Source of the DNA: an uncultured Salinicoccus sp.
Lineage (GTDB): Bacteria; Bacillota; Bacilli; Staphylococcales; Salinicoccaceae
Length of the DNA stretch: 64,000 bases
Reading direction: 5' to 3'
NCBI GenBank assembly: GCA_947494965.1
Contig: CANLWV010000008.1
Location: 39,113-103,112 of the forward strand
Within the stretch, counting starts at the first letter, position 1. Every line of letters begins with the position of its first letter. Of the stretch, positions 30,856-41,505 are shown piece by piece. A program made the position numbers and the translations under genes. Below the pieces are notes generated by a model. The model had not been told where the DNA came from. It made no database searches and saw only the letters and a program-made list of their open reading frames with translations.

Positions 30856-31449
30856 ATGAATTTAATCCCTACAGTTATTGAACAGACGAACCGCGGAGAA
30901 CGCGCCTACGACATCTATTCCAGGTTGCTCAAAGACAGGATCATCATGATCGGTACGGGCATCGATGACAACGTGGCGAACTCCGTCGTCAGCCAACTGC
31001 TTTTCCTGCAGGCCCAAGATCCAGATAAAGATATTTTCCTCTATATCAACTCTCCTGGTGGCAGCGTGACTGCAGGCATGGCAATCTATGATACAATCCA
31101 GCACATCAAACCTGATGTACAGACCATCTGCCTTGGCATGGCCGCTTCAATGGGTTCATTCCTGCTTGCAGCAGGGGCAAAAGGCAAGCGCTTCGCCCTG
31201 CCGAACGCTGAAGTGATGATTCACCAGCCACTTGGTGGTGCGCAAGGTCAGGCTACAGAAATTGAAATAGCGGCCAAGCATATATTGAGAACACGCGAAA
31301 AACTCAACAAGATCCTTGCAGAACGCACGGGCCAAACGCTCGATAAGATTGAAACGGATACCGATCGCGACTTCTTCATGACAGCGGAAGAAGCCAAAGA
31401 ATATGGTTTGGTTGATGACGTAATGGAGCCTGAAAAATTACAGGGCTAA
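30856..31449 (+). CDS. clpP: ATP-dependent Clp protease proteolytic subunit
   Basis: ClpP forms the tetradecameric serine-protease barrel that works with Clp ATPases in protein quality control. The 197 residues have the triad Ser98 (MAASMG), His123 (MIHQPLGG) and an aspartate near 172 (TDTDRDF). AGGAGG precedes the ATG. It is monocistronic, with its own promoter and terminator, and CtsR-controlled. tRNA-Arg lies divergently upstream. Confidence 0.98.
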   Translation: MNLIPTVIEQTNRGERAYDIYSRLLKDRIIMIGTGIDDNVANSVVSQLLFLQAQDPDKDIFLYINSPGGSVTAGMAIYDTIQHIKPDVQTICLGMAASMGSFLLAAGAKGKRFALPNAEVMIHQPLGGAQGQATEIEIAAKHILRTREKLNKILAERTGQTLDKIETDTDRDFFMTAEEAKEYGLVDDVMEPEKLQG

Positions 31450-31459
31450 AATTATTGGG

Positions 31460-31495
31460 AAAGGGATGGAATATCAATATTCCATCCCTTTTTCT
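31460..31495 (+). terminator. Intrinsic terminator of clpP
   Basis: A 13-14-bp stem (AAAGGGATGGAATA / TATTCCATCCCTTT, 31460-31490) runs into TTTTT. It begins 11 nt past the clpP stop. Confidence 0.92.
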
Positions 31496-31587
31496 ATTTC
31501 CCATTGCATAACTCTCAGGCAAAATTTTAAATTTCCGGATTATCATCACTACAGACAGGCTATAATGGTATTAAGGAGCGTGATGAC

Positions 31588-32499
31588 ATGAATGTATTAA
31601 TTACAGGTGGATCTGGTTTTGTAGGATCAAGACTGACAAAAATTCTCCGAGAGGAGAATGACCATGTGTATATATTGACACGAAGCGACAGAAAATCAGA
31701 ACATCCTTTCGTACACTTCATCAAATACAATCCTGACGACCCGTCAGACGACAGATGGATGCAGGATTTGCCATTAAAAGTCGATATCATCTATAACCTG
31801 GCGGGAGCCTCACTCCAGGAGAAATGGACGGATTCCCACAAGACGGCCATTTATGAATCCAGGATGAAAGTGACCCGCATGTTGCGGATGTGGGCTGAGC
31901 AGGCTGAAATCACTCCTCAGGTCCTCGTAAACGCCAGTGCAATAGGCTATTATCCAGTCAGCGAGAAGGTCCAATATGACGAAGGTGATGCCTTTGCCGA
32001 ACACGATTTCCTATCCGAGGTGGTTGTGGCATGGGAGGCTGAAGCCAGGAAGTTTGAAGCTCTTGGAACCCGTACCGTCTTCACGCGGTTTGGCCTGATT
32101 CTCGATAAGGACGAAGGCGCCCTACCCAAAATGGCCCTGCCATATAAGATGGGAGTGGGCGGTCCCATCGGAAGCGGAAACCAATGGTACAGTTGGATCC
32201 ATATAGAGGATCTGTTGAATGCCCTGTTGTTCGTGGGCGTGCATTCGGAAATTTCAGGCCCGGTCAATCTTACTGCCCCAATGCCACTCAGACAAAAACA
32301 TTTCTCCAAATATTTGAGCACCGCACTCGGAAAACCCGACTTTTTCCATACACCTTCATTTCTGATCGAAAAGCTTTTGGGTGAACAGTCCATGCTCATA
32401 TTGAAAGGGCAATACGTGCTCCCGGAAGTACTGATGGAAAATGATTTTAAATTCCTCTTTCCTACACTGGAAATTGCACTTGAAGATCTATATGGCTAA
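31588..32499 (+). CDS. TIGR01777-family epimerase (SDR, YfhF-like)
   Basis: A 303-residue extended short-chain dehydrogenase with the NAD(P) motif VLITGGSGFVGSRLTKIL near residues 2-20, NASAIGYYP near 112 and a C-terminal DUF1731 segment (PEVLMENDFKFLFPTLEIALEDL). The reaction is unknown; such proteins are annotated as NAD-dependent epimerases. AAGGAG lies 9 nt before the ATG. It is a single gene between clpP and convergent whiA, as in staphylococci. Confidence 0.9.
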   Translation: MNVLITGGSGFVGSRLTKILREENDHVYILTRSDRKSEHPFVHFIKYNPDDPSDDRWMQDLPLKVDIIYNLAGASLQEKWTDSHKTAIYESRMKVTRMLRMWAEQAEITPQVLVNASAIGYYPVSEKVQYDEGDAFAEHDFLSEVVVAWEAEARKFEALGTRTVFTRFGLILDKDEGALPKMALPYKMGVGGPIGSGNQWYSWIHIEDLLNALLFVGVHSEISGPVNLTAPMPLRQKHFSKYLSTALGKPDFFHTPSFLIEKLLGEQSMLILKGQYVLPEVLMENDFKFLFPTLEIALEDLYG

Positions 32500-32505
32500 T
32501 AAAAT

Positions 32506-32539
32506 GAAGAAAGCGTGCACCAAAGTGCACGCTTTCTTC
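32506..32539. terminator. Bidirectional terminator between the epimerase gene and whiA
   Basis: A perfect 15-bp stem (GAAGAAAGCGTGCAC / GTGCACGCTTTCTTC) with a 4-nt loop lies 7 nt past the epimerase stop and 2 nt from the whiA stop. The T-rich flanks are weak on both sides. Confidence 0.85.
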
Positions 32540-32540
32540 G

Positions 32541-33485
32541 TTAAAAAGTGATTTCTTCACCGCTTCTCACCTGCTCCGCTATCTTATCCAGTTTCCTTAG
32601 ACGATGATTCACCCCGGACTTCGATATCGGACCTGTCGACATCATCTCCCCTAGCTCCTTCAAGGAAACTTCCTGGTGCTCAACCCTCAATTTCGCGATT
32701 TCCCTAAGGCGTTCGGGCAACTCTTCAAGCCCTATTTCTGAAGCGATGAAATTGATGTTCTCAACTTGACGCATCGCAGCGCTGATCGTTTTATTCAAGT
32801 TTGCTGTTTCACAGTTCACCAGACGATTTACAGAATTGCGCATATCCCTGACAATCCGTATATCTTCAAATTTCAAAAGTGCCTGGTACCCACCGATCAG
32901 GCTAAGGAATTCTGCAATCTTTTCGGCTTCTTTGAGATAGGTGATGTAGCCGCGTTTTCTTTCAATGAATTTCGCATTCAGCTCATAACCATTCATTAAC
33001 TCAGTCAGATTTCTGGCATGCTCCTCGTACAAGGAGAATATCTCCAGATGATAAGCTGAGGTTTCCGGATTATTCACCGATCCGCCGGCAAGGAACGCAC
33101 CCCTCAGATAGCTTCTGATGCAGCACTCCCTCTCTTTGATATCTGCACTGATGGCATGTTCAAGCAGACCATCCTTCATGATTTCCAAGTCTTCCAGTAC
33201 TTTCTTACTTTCCTTCTTTATCCTTGAAATGTAAACGTTATTTTTTTTCAGTTTCATTTTCTTACGGACCAGAAGTTCTATCTCAACTCCGTACGTAGTC
33301 CGGATCAATGAGAAAATCCGGCGCGCAATCGCCGCATTCTCAGTCTGTATATTAATGATCCATTGTCCATTGGAATGGCTGAGTGCCCCGTTCATTTTGA
33401 TGAGCGCTGAAAGCTCACTTTTCATACAGCACGTATCCACTTCGATTCTGGTCAATTCATTCTTCATCTCAGAAGCAAATGACAT
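32541..33485 (-). CDS. whiA: Sporulation/division regulator WhiA
   Basis: WhiA combines a LAGLIDADG homing-endonuclease-like domain (about 1-210; [28 protein letters not shown]) with a C-terminal helix-turn-helix (about 230-310; [26 protein letters not shown]). In Gram-positives it affects cell division and chromosome segregation. The ATG at 33485 after GGGGCGTGAT gives the family length of 314; upstream in-frame starts fall in the yvcK stop region. It is the last gene of rapZ-yvcK-whiA, the conserved Firmicute order. Confidence 0.95.
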   Translation of the reverse strand: MSFASEMKNELTRIEVDTCCMKSELSALIKMNGALSHSNGQWIINIQTENAAIARRIFSLIRTTYGVEIELLVRKKMKLKKNNVYISRIKKESKKVLEDLEIMKDGLLEHAISADIKERECCIRSYLRGAFLAGGSVNNPETSAYHLEIFSLYEEHARNLTELMNGYELNAKFIERKRGYITYLKEAEKIAEFLSLIGGYQALLKFEDIRIVRDMRNSVNRLVNCETANLNKTISAAMRQVENINFIASEIGLEELPERLREIAKLRVEHQEVSLKELGEMMSTGPISKSGVNHRLRKLDKIAEQVRSGEEITF

Positions 33486-33501
33486 GCGATCACGCCCCAT
33501 T

Positions 33502-34485
33502 CTATTTTTTCCTATACTGCAACGTACTGATTTCCCTAAGCGCAATATCATAGATCATCTGCGCCAGTATTTTATTGTTGTGCCGTACTGCACCTTCTTC
33601 ATCGATCTGGACAAGGCGGTGGTCTGTCATTACTTCAACTTCCATCTGTCTGAGCCTCTCTCTGTCACTCTCGACGATCTCCATATCATTTTCATGGTAA
33701 TAATTAGATATGCGGCCTTTGATATCTTCCTCATTCAAAATAATGAAGTCTGCAATATTCTGGCCGACGTGGTGATGGATCGCTTCAAGATGATCTGCAG
33801 CGCTGTAATCTATCGTTTCGCCAGCCTGAGTCATGATGTTTGAAATATAGACCTTAATGCCGCGCGCTTTAATTATCGCTTCCTTCATGCCCTCAGGTAT
33901 CAGGTTGGGGATGATGCTCGTATACAGGCTCCCCGGTCCAAAGACGATGACGTCAGAAGACTCTATGGCTTCTATGGCCTCGGGGGTTGCTACGGTATCG
34001 TCCGGAATCAAATACATTTCTTCTATCTTCTGTCCAACTTCCGGAATATAGCTCTCCCCGACGATAATCGAGTTGTCAGCCATGCGTGCAGCCAGTTCCG
34101 GACTGATATTGGTCGATGGAATGACGGTACCCCTGACGTTCAGTATCTTGCTTAATTCCTTTACTGCCACGGCAAAGTCACCGGTCATATCATACATCGC
34201 AGCCAGCATGAGATTGCCGAGTGCGTGACCATCGAGTGCATCCTTATTGAAGCGGTAAGAAAAGAGATTATCCAATTTCGTCTCCACTTCACTGAGTGCA
34301 CTCATTACATTTCTGATGTCCCCTGGTGCCGGCATATCAATCTTATCGCGGATGAGCCCGGTCGAGCCGCCGTCATCTGCTACAGAAACAATGGCAGTTA
34401 TATCCACCGGATATCTTTTCAGGCCTCTGGCTAAAACACTCAGCCCGGTGCCGCCCCCGACCACTGTAATCTTAATCTTCTTCAT
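33502..34485 (-). CDS. yvcK: Gluconeogenesis factor YvcK/GlmR
   Basis: A UDP-sugar-binding regulator that supports cell-wall precursor synthesis on gluconeogenic carbon in Bacillus. The 327 residues start [22 protein letters not shown] and include [14 protein letters not shown] and [12 protein letters not shown], the 2-phospho-L-lactate transferase-like fold. It overlaps rapZ by 14 nt. Confidence 0.95.
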   Translation of the reverse strand: MKKIKITVVGGGTGLSVLARGLKRYPVDITAIVSVADDGGSTGLIRDKIDMPAPGDIRNVMSALSEVETKLDNLFSYRFNKDALDGHALGNLMLAAMYDMTGDFAVAVKELSKILNVRGTVIPSTNISPELAARMADNSIIVGESYIPEVGQKIEEMYLIPDDTVATPEAIEAIESSDVIVFGPGSLYTSIIPNLIPEGMKEAIIKARGIKVYISNIMTQAGETIDYSAADHLEAIHHHVGQNIADFIILNEEDIKGRISNYYHENDMEIVESDRERLRQMEVEVMTDHRLVQIDEEGAVRHNNKILAQMIYDIALREISTLQYRKK

Positions 34486-35356
34486 GTTCTACACCTTCTA
34501 CCGGTGCATCTCTGTGAACTGCCCGGATGGTAAAATTAAAGTCCTCACTCAGGTCTTCTGTGAGCTTCTCTGCAAGCGTTACAGACCGATGCTTGCCACC
34601 TGTGCATCCGATGGCGATGACCAGTTGCGCTTTCCCCTCTTTTATATATTGGGGGATCATATATTTAAGGAGATCATACAGTTTTTTATAGAACTTTTTG
34701 GTCTCCTTCCATTTCATGACGTAGTCCGATACCGGTTCATCAAGTCCTGTCAACGGCCTCAGGGCATCAATATAATGGGGATTCGGCAGAAAACGCACAT
34801 CGAACACCAAATCCGCATCGATTGGCAGGCCATGCTTAAAGCCAAAGCTCAGCACATTTATATTAAAGGCTGGACTGTTTTCTCCAGAGCATTTTTCGAA
34901 CATCAGGTTCCTTAATTCTTTTGGAGTTGTTTCGGTCGTGTCGATGATATGGGAGGCATGGCCGCGCAGAACACTCAGAAGTTCACGTTCCTTCATGATT
35001 GCGTCCAACAAGACCATCTCTCCATCAAGCGGATGTGCCCGTCGGCTTTCTTTATAGCGTGAGACGAGGCGGTTGTCGTCTGCATCCAGGAATATTATTT
35101 CCAGGGCAATATCCGGATGATCCCTCAGCTGTTCTATTTCATCAAGTAGCTGGTCAAAGAACTCTTTACCCCTGAGGTCTATGCCCAAGCCGACCTGGTC
35201 CATCTGACCTTCTGTCGTTTCCATCAATTCCAGAACTTTTTTGAGCAGAATCGGAGGAAGATTATCAATGCAGAAATACCCCATGTCTTCAAGCGCTTCA
35301 ATCGCTACAGACTTTCCGGCCCCGCTCATGCCTGTCACTATACTCAGTTTTTTCAT
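34472..35356 (-). CDS. rapZ: RNase adapter / nucleotide-binding protein RapZ (YvcJ)
   Basis: A 294-residue P-loop protein with Walker A GMSGAGKS at 8-15. The C-terminal domain holds SFGFKHGLPIDADLVFDVRFLPNPHY and IAIGCTGGKHRSV. It binds ATP/GTP; in E. coli it controls GlmS through RNase E, and in Bacillus its homologue affects competence. Its own role here is not known. It is first in rapZ-yvcK-whiA, preceded by AAGAGGATG. Confidence 0.95.
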   Translation of the reverse strand: MKKLSIVTGMSGAGKSVAIEALEDMGYFCIDNLPPILLKKVLELMETTEGQMDQVGLGIDLRGKEFFDQLLDEIEQLRDHPDIALEIIFLDADDNRLVSRYKESRRAHPLDGEMVLLDAIMKERELLSVLRGHASHIIDTTETTPKELRNLMFEKCSGENSPAFNINVLSFGFKHGLPIDADLVFDVRFLPNPHYIDALRPLTGLDEPVSDYVMKWKETKKFYKKLYDLLKYMIPQYIKEGKAQLVIAIGCTGGKHRSVTLAEKLTEDLSEDFNFTIRAVHRDAPVEGVEHEED

Positions 35357-35456
35357 AGATCCACATCCTCTTAAGCGTTAATTGCCTCTTTCAATTAAAC
35401 CATCTCGCATCTTCTCCCGCAACACTCAGTAAGTTTCCTGTCTCTAGGACTCTATT

Positions 35457-35528
35457 AAAAAAACCCAGGGTGACCTGGCCGATGGCAGTTGGATAAGACA
35501 TCCTACTGCCATTGGCCCAAAACCCTGG
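35457..35528 (-). terminator. Large compound hairpin terminator after trxB
   Basis: On the minus strand an outer 8-bp stem (CCCAGGGT/ACCCTGGG; 35521-35528 and 35463-35470) encloses an imperfect 18-bp stem (35499-35516 with 35476-35493), and T6 follows. The 66-nt hairpin is far larger than the other terminators here. It starts 10 nt past the trxB stop. Confidence 0.8.
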
Positions 35529-35538
35529 GGTAGTCTTC

Positions 35539-36507
<969 letters not shown>

Positions 36508-36551
36508 TTATCAGCTGCTAAATATTATAAAGGGATATTTACATTATTTCA

Positions 36552-37970
36552 TCATTTCTGCTCGATATGCCCCAATGCCTTATTCAAACGGTACAGTGAA
36601 GTGCCGAATGTCTCGACGAGATATTTTTTGGTGAACTTCCTTTCGCGCTTATGGAAATACATTGCCGCAGCTGCAAAGGCATCAATATCTTCCAACTCCA
36701 CTTTCTGCTCATACAGTTCGTGAAATAGTTCTATCCAAGACATCTGGTCCTCTTCATCCGTAAAGCCGGCTTGCGACAGTGCCTCCAGTCCTTTATGCAT
36801 CCGCCCCAGCCTGACCAGTTTAAGTCCCTGGAAAAGGAATGAGATATACAATTTCTCGTAATCTTCCAGATTTTCAATCGTATCCCACACATCATGACCC
36901 AGTATGACGTCCCTCGGGACGACATTGTAGATCTTATAGAGGCCTAGAAGGCGTCTGTACGGATCGTCATCCTTCAAGTAGGCAGTTTCTATCTCTGTTA
37001 CCTTCTCAGATGCCCTATGACGGTTCCAGGGGCTATATATTTCCCTTACCTGATGAAACGTCTGCATACGATTCCAGAACATCCTGGATTCTTCCGCACG
37101 ACCAGTATGATAGCTTGCATGGCTCAATGCATGGAGCAGCTGGAAACTGATGAACGACTGCTTTTTGAATAAAGGATAAAGAAGCTCGTATGACCTTTCG
37201 TACTTCTGAAGGAAATTGAGCACGAGTCCCACCTTGAACCGGGCATCATCATCCAATGGTTGCACCACTTCCAATTTTTTAAGGAATTCATTGAATTTAT
37301 CCTCTTCCCCCGTATGATAGTACAAGAGCGTCATATGGCTCAATGCATGCATATCCGTGCGATCTTCCAGAAATAGCTGCTCCAATAGTTCGTGCGCTTC
37401 ATCATAACGGTTCAGGAATAGGAGCGCCATGGCCTTCTGATTTCTGAATTCGCGTTCCTTCCGGATGTCTTCAGGTACTGTGGATAGAAATTCCAGAGCC
37501 TCTTCTATCCTGGCGTTCATAAAGAGATGCTGGAAGAGATGCTGGGCTGTAAATCTCGCCGCTTCCCGCTCCACCTCTTCTTCATCATGAATACTCACTT
37601 CGAACATCTCTTCCAGTTCCTCATCATAGCCGGAGTCCGGCTCATATTTGACATACTGCACACCAAACAGAAACGCCTTATTCGCATCATTGCTGATGAT
37701 GTAAAGCTGACTCAATATAAAATAAAATTCAGCATCATACTGATGCTGAATGAATGCGTTGATCAATATATGTTCAGCTTCTGCACCGCGGCCATTTTCA
37801 GCAAGCAAGTATGCATACTGGGACAGATATGCCAGATTATTCCGGTCAAGTTCATAGGCTTTCTGAAAGCTCCTGAGCGCCTCTGGTTTTTTATTCTGTT
37901 CTGTTTTCTTCAGACCTTGATTAAAATGGAATTCTCCATTCTGATCGAACGGAATCACTTTCCTAGTCAT
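36552..37970 (-). CDS. TPR-repeat protein, function unknown
   Basis: A 472-residue soluble, helix-rich protein. The first TPR unit is clear (KKPEALRSFQKAYELDRNNLAYLSQYAYLLAENGRGAEAEHIL, about 27-69), and further weaker repeats run to about residue 300. The C-terminal ~150 residues show no domain I recognise. It starts 8 nt inside the upstream acyltransferase gene and lies between lgt and trxB, the same place as in staphylococci. It is probably a scaffold; the partner is unknown. Confidence 0.8.
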   Translation of the reverse strand: MTRKVIPFDQNGEFHFNQGLKKTEQNKKPEALRSFQKAYELDRNNLAYLSQYAYLLAENGRGAEAEHILINAFIQHQYDAEFYFILSQLYIISNDANKAFLFGVQYVKYEPDSGYDEELEEMFEVSIHDEEEVEREAARFTAQHLFQHLFMNARIEEALEFLSTVPEDIRKEREFRNQKAMALLFLNRYDEAHELLEQLFLEDRTDMHALSHMTLLYYHTGEEDKFNEFLKKLEVVQPLDDDARFKVGLVLNFLQKYERSYELLYPLFKKQSFISFQLLHALSHASYHTGRAEESRMFWNRMQTFHQVREIYSPWNRHRASEKVTEIETAYLKDDDPYRRLLGLYKIYNVVPRDVILGHDVWDTIENLEDYEKLYISFLFQGLKLVRLGRMHKGLEALSQAGFTDEEDQMSWIELFHELYEQKVELEDIDAFAAAAMYFHKRERKFTKKYLVETFGTSLYRLNKALGHIEQK

Positions 37971-38451
37971 TATCCATACTCCTTATTATAAGCGGATTGC
38001 CGTAAGCTGCCGAGTGGTCGGGGACATCTTTTGAAACGACGCTTCCCGCCCCTATTACAGCATGGTTGCCGATACTCACCCCCGGCAAAATAGTGACGTT
38101 TGCACCCACCATAGTATCATGCCCGATGTACACATTCCCGAGACGATACTCATCCACGAGGTATTCATGAGTCAATATCACTGTATTATACCCGATTATA
38201 CTGTTTTTGCCAATGTGGATGCGCTCTGGATGCATCAGGTCCGGCATGGCTTTGTAGGCAAGGGAAACGTTCTCCCCAAGCTTCATACCGAGCCCTTTCC
38301 TGTATAGTACATGCTTCCATCTGGTCGAGGGACAAAACCGGCCAAGTTCGATTATGATGAAGTTCTTGGCAACTTTTATGCGTGAGACTGTCCTATATAG
38401 ATGCCACAGCGGATTTATCGCACCCGCCTTGAATTTTTCAAGTTTCCTCAT
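37963..38451 (-). CDS. Left-handed beta-helix acyltransferase
   Basis: A 162-residue hexapeptide-repeat transferase of the maltose/galactoside acetyltransferase type ([53 protein letters not shown]). It should transfer an acyl group, probably acetyl from acetyl-CoA, to a sugar or similar hydroxyl. The acceptor is unknown. It overlaps lgt by 4 nt and the TPR gene by 8 nt, so all belong to the hprK-lgt operon. Confidence 0.87.
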   Translation of the reverse strand: MRKLEKFKAGAINPLWHLYRTVSRIKVAKNFIIIELGRFCPSTRWKHVLYRKGLGMKLGENVSLAYKAMPDLMHPERIHIGKNSIIGYNTVILTHEYLVDEYRLGNVYIGHDTMVGANVTILPGVSIGNHAVIGAGSVVSKDVPDHSAAYGNPLIIRSMDND

Positions 38452-39281
38452 TTGCGTCTTCCTTTATAGATGCCTTGTACCTCCCGGTATTTCGGCAACT
38501 TATATTTCATTTCCCTATAGATCCAGACACCCGCTGCCACAACAATCAGGATGATTGAAATCAACTGTGCGGTACGCAGCTGTTCCCCTATCATCAAACT
38601 ATCTGTGCGCATTCCCTCTATGAAGAAACGGCCGAGCGAATAATACATCAAGTATAGAAGGATGGTCTGGCCCACTTTCAGTTTTGGACGGAGCATGAGG
38701 AGAAGGATGAAGCCTATTATATTCCATACGGATTCGTACAGAAATGTAGGGTGGTAGTACGCACCGTCTATAAACATTTGGTTGATGATCCAGTCTGGAA
38801 GCATCAAGGATTCCAGGAAGTTTCTGGAGACCTCTCCCCCATGCGCCTCCTGGTTCATAAAGTTTCCCCAACGGCCTATAGCCTGTCCCAAAATAAGGCT
38901 CGGGGCCGCAATGTCCGCCAACTGAAAGAAACTGAAGCCTTTAACCCGGCAGTAGACGATACCAGCGATGAAGCCACCGATCAATCCTCCATGAATCGCC
39001 ATACCCCCTTCATTGATCAGGAGTATGGAAAATGGATTCTGGCTATAGTATTCCCATTGGAAAATAACATAATATAATCTTGCACCTATAATTGAAGCAA
39101 TGATGATGTAGAACATCAAATCCATGAAAAGTCCTTCAGGAAGACCTTTTCGATTTGCTTCACGGTCTGCTATGTAGTATCCAAGCAGCATGCCGGCTGC
39201 TATGATGATGCCATACCAGTGGATTCCTATCGGGCCGAGTTCAATTGCGATCGGGCTGAACGGCGCGCTATAGATCATCAA
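38448..39281 (-). CDS. lgt: Prolipoprotein diacylglyceryl transferase
   Basis: Lgt attaches diacylglycerol to the lipobox cysteine of prelipoproteins (such as MetQ, the cytochrome c and the YkyA-like protein in this window). The 277-residue protein has about seven membrane helices and the signature [17 protein letters not shown] near residues 133-149. The first 14 nt overlap hprK. Confidence 0.97.
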   Translation of the reverse strand: MMIYSAPFSPIAIELGPIGIHWYGIIIAAGMLLGYYIADREANRKGLPEGLFMDLMFYIIIASIIGARLYYVIFQWEYYSQNPFSILLINEGGMAIHGGLIGGFIAGIVYCRVKGFSFFQLADIAAPSLILGQAIGRWGNFMNQEAHGGEVSRNFLESLMLPDWIINQMFIDGAYYHPTFLYESVWNIIGFILLLMLRPKLKVGQTILLYLMYYSLGRFFIEGMRTDSLMIGEQLRTAQLISIILIVVAAGVWIYREMKYKLPKYREVQGIYKGRRK

Positions 39282-40206
39282 TCATCCCTCCGTTGATTTG
39301 GATTTGACGGTTCAGACGGTCATTGAATTCCTGGGCTGCATCATACCCCATATACTGCATGCGATAATTCATGGCAGCCACTTCAATGATGCCCGCCAGG
39401 CTACGCCCCGGACGGATGGGGATGGTCTTCTGGTCGATTTCGGTATTCAAGATCCTCAGCTTATTCTGATCCAGGCCGAGACGTTCATAAGTTTTTCCCT
39501 TCTCCCAGACCTCAAGATTCACATTGAGCATGACGCGCTTCTCCTCCAGGATGCTCCCCGCTCCAAACAGCGTCATCACATTAATGATGCCAAGGCCGCG
39601 TATCTCAAGCAGATTGCGTATGATCGGCGGTGAAGCACCCATCAGTACATTCTTCGACACTTCTTTTATCTCAACATTATCATCAGCTACGAGCCTATGA
39701 CCATTCTTGACAAGTTCCAGCGCCGTCTCGCTTTTTCCGACGCCACTTTCTCCGGTGATCAGGACACCGATACCATATATATCCACCAGTACGCCATGCA
39801 TGTTGGTTTCTGGCGCCAAGGCTTTTTCCAGATGATTGGAGATTCTACTCGTAAAATTAGTCGTGTTGTCTTCAGTGACCAGAAGAGGAATTCGGCTTTG
39901 GTTGCACGCTTCTATAAATTCAAGCGGCGGATTCAGATTACGTGTGATGATGATGCAAGGCGTTTCTTTACGGCACAACTTTTTCGGCCGATCTTCCCTT
40001 TCTTCTTCCGTAAGCATTCTCTCAAAGAATGAAATTTCCGTCATCCCAAGTATCTGTATGCGGTCGGATGAATAATGGGAAAAATAACCTGCCATCTCAA
40101 GGCCCGGACGCGAGACATCGATATTGGTGATTTCCTTGTTGATGCCATCATTCCCGGAAATCAATTTCAGTTGAAATTCGTCTATGATCTTTTTAACTGT
40201 GAGCAT
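39268..40206 (-). CDS. hprK: HPr kinase/phosphorylase
   Basis: HprK phosphorylates HPr at Ser46 and so drives CcpA-dependent catabolite control, relevant to the scr PTS genes here. The 312 residues contain catalytic His137 (NMHGVLVD), Walker A GESGVGKS at 152-159, and the C-terminal signature with [15 protein letters not shown] and a conserved DDNVEI. GAGGTGA precedes the ATG. It heads hprK-lgt-acyltransferase-TPR. Confidence 0.97.
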   Translation of the reverse strand: MLTVKKIIDEFQLKLISGNDGINKEITNIDVSRPGLEMAGYFSHYSSDRIQILGMTEISFFERMLTEEEREDRPKKLCRKETPCIIITRNLNPPLEFIEACNQSRIPLLVTEDNTTNFTSRISNHLEKALAPETNMHGVLVDIYGIGVLITGESGVGKSETALELVKNGHRLVADDNVEIKEVSKNVLMGASPPIIRNLLEIRGLGIINVMTLFGAGSILEEKRVMLNVNLEVWEKGKTYERLGLDQNKLRILNTEIDQKTIPIRPGRSLAGIIEVAAMNYRMQYMGYDAAQEFNDRLNRQIQINGGMIDDL

Positions 40207-40234
40207 TGGGTCACCTCAGACATTTAATAATTTA

Positions 40235-40263
40235 ACTATAAAGAATCGAGCTGCCCTTTTCAA
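40235..40263 (-). promoter_or_regulatory. hprK operon promoter
   Basis: On the minus strand TTGAAA (40258-40263), a 17-nt spacer and TATAGT (40235-40240) lie 29 nt before the hprK start, after the upstream terminator. Confidence 0.75.
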
Positions 40264-40307
40264 TGAAACGGAACTTGATTACATGGGGCAATTTTTCAAC
40301 TATATAC

Positions 40308-40350
40308 AAAAACACACTATAGCCCGGCAATTGCTGGACTATAGTGTGTT
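40308..40350 (-). terminator. Terminator of the uvrBA group
   Basis: On the minus strand a long stem (CACACTATAG/CTATAGTGTG with inner GCAATTGC, 40313-40349) is followed by TTTTTG. It lies just past the stop of the YvlB-like gene. Confidence 0.85.
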
Positions 40351-40352
40351 CT

Positions 40353-41504
40353 TTAACTGCGGTGCAGTGTAACACTGCCAAATTTGGTTCCCACTTCAAG
40401 AAGCAGTGCTTCTTCTTCCGTATCATTGAGGAGCATCAATTCCTTGAACCCGATATCCTGCGATTTCATGAATCTGACATTCAGGTCCGGAGGATAATTG
40501 ATCTGCCCGATGACGGTGCTCAAGCGTCCTTCCACAGCGCGTGCGTGCGGGATGTTTATGTTGATACTGCCCATGTTGGCATTGACTGTGGCTGACTCGG
40601 TCCCTGGCTCCAAGGAAACATTCACTGAGCCATTTGAAGATATTGTAATATCTTTTGCATTCAACTTATCGGTATTGATTGTCCCAAGCATGGAAACCAT
40701 CTCTATCGATCCATGGGAACCTGCTTTAACGGTTATATCGCCCCTTGAGGTTCTGATGAATGCATTGCTGCTCACTGCATCTTCGATGGAGACATTGCCA
40801 TTCAAAAGATCGATTGTGAGATCATTGAAGGATTGGGATTCAATCTGAACATTGCCGTTAGACCCTGAGATTATCAGGCGTCTGAGCGTTTCCCGATTCA
40901 CCTGTAGTTCAATATTCACCCGGGCTGTACGGATGTCTGAGACGATGAGCAGTTCTTCATTCTTGACTTCACAGATGATGTCCTGGAAATAATTACGTTG
41001 CTTATCAAGTTTTCTATAGAAAGGAGTGACTTCAAATCTCGCTGTAGTGGAGCCATCTGTTGGCACAACCTTGATATTGCCGTTCGCAATATCGATTGAT
41101 ACATTCGAATAGTCGTCCTCGACCGTTTCGATGAGACGATTTTTTGAACCTTGTGTAAACATTGCATCAATGGAACTGTTTTTGACACTGTCGAATGCCT
41201 TCTCGAAAGTGCGGTAGACTTGTGCAGTCTGCTTCTGCCCTTCCATTTTGTTTTTGACTTGATTCAATGCTTCATTGGCCTTTTCTGGATTTACATACTT
41301 CTGAAATTCATCCATGAATTGGTTGAGGATATCCTTCGATCCATTTTTAGTCGAGCGGTTTCGATTGGCCCCATCTTCTTTTGTGTCCTGTACCGGATCA
41401 TCCTGTTTCTCTTTGGATTCTATAGCTTCCATTAAACGGATTGCTTCTTCTGACGTGATTTTTCCTTCTTCCAACATTTTCAGAATGCGGTCTTTGTTAT
41501 CCAT
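40353..41504 (-). CDS. SHOCT-like/DUF4097 protein (LiaX/YvlB-like)
   Basis: A 383-residue protein with an N-terminal SHOCT-like helix pair (DRILKMLEEGKITSEEAIRLMEAI, about 4-27), a charged linker with NRNRSTKNG, and a C-terminal DUF4097 beta-repeat domain (about 180-380; repeated SGSNGNVQI/LNGNVSIED/SRGDITVKAG units). Homologues YvlB and LiaX take part in envelope-stress responses to cell-wall antibiotics. The role here is inferred. The start is 1 nt after the uvrA stop with AGGGGG upstream, so it is translated from the uvrBA message. Confidence 0.85.
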   Translation of the reverse strand: MDNKDRILKMLEEGKITSEEAIRLMEAIESKEKQDDPVQDTKEDGANRNRSTKNGSKDILNQFMDEFQKYVNPEKANEALNQVKNKMEGQKQTAQVYRTFEKAFDSVKNSSIDAMFTQGSKNRLIETVEDDYSNVSIDIANGNIKVVPTDGSTTARFEVTPFYRKLDKQRNYFQDIICEVKNEELLIVSDIRTARVNIELQVNRETLRRLIISGSNGNVQIESQSFNDLTIDLLNGNVSIEDAVSSNAFIRTSRGDITVKAGSHGSIEMVSMLGTINTDKLNAKDITISSNGSVNVSLEPGTESATVNANMGSININIPHARAVEGRLSTVIGQINYPPDLNVRFMKSQDIGFKELMLLNDTEEEALLLEVGTKFGSVTLHRS

Positions 41505-41505
41505 T

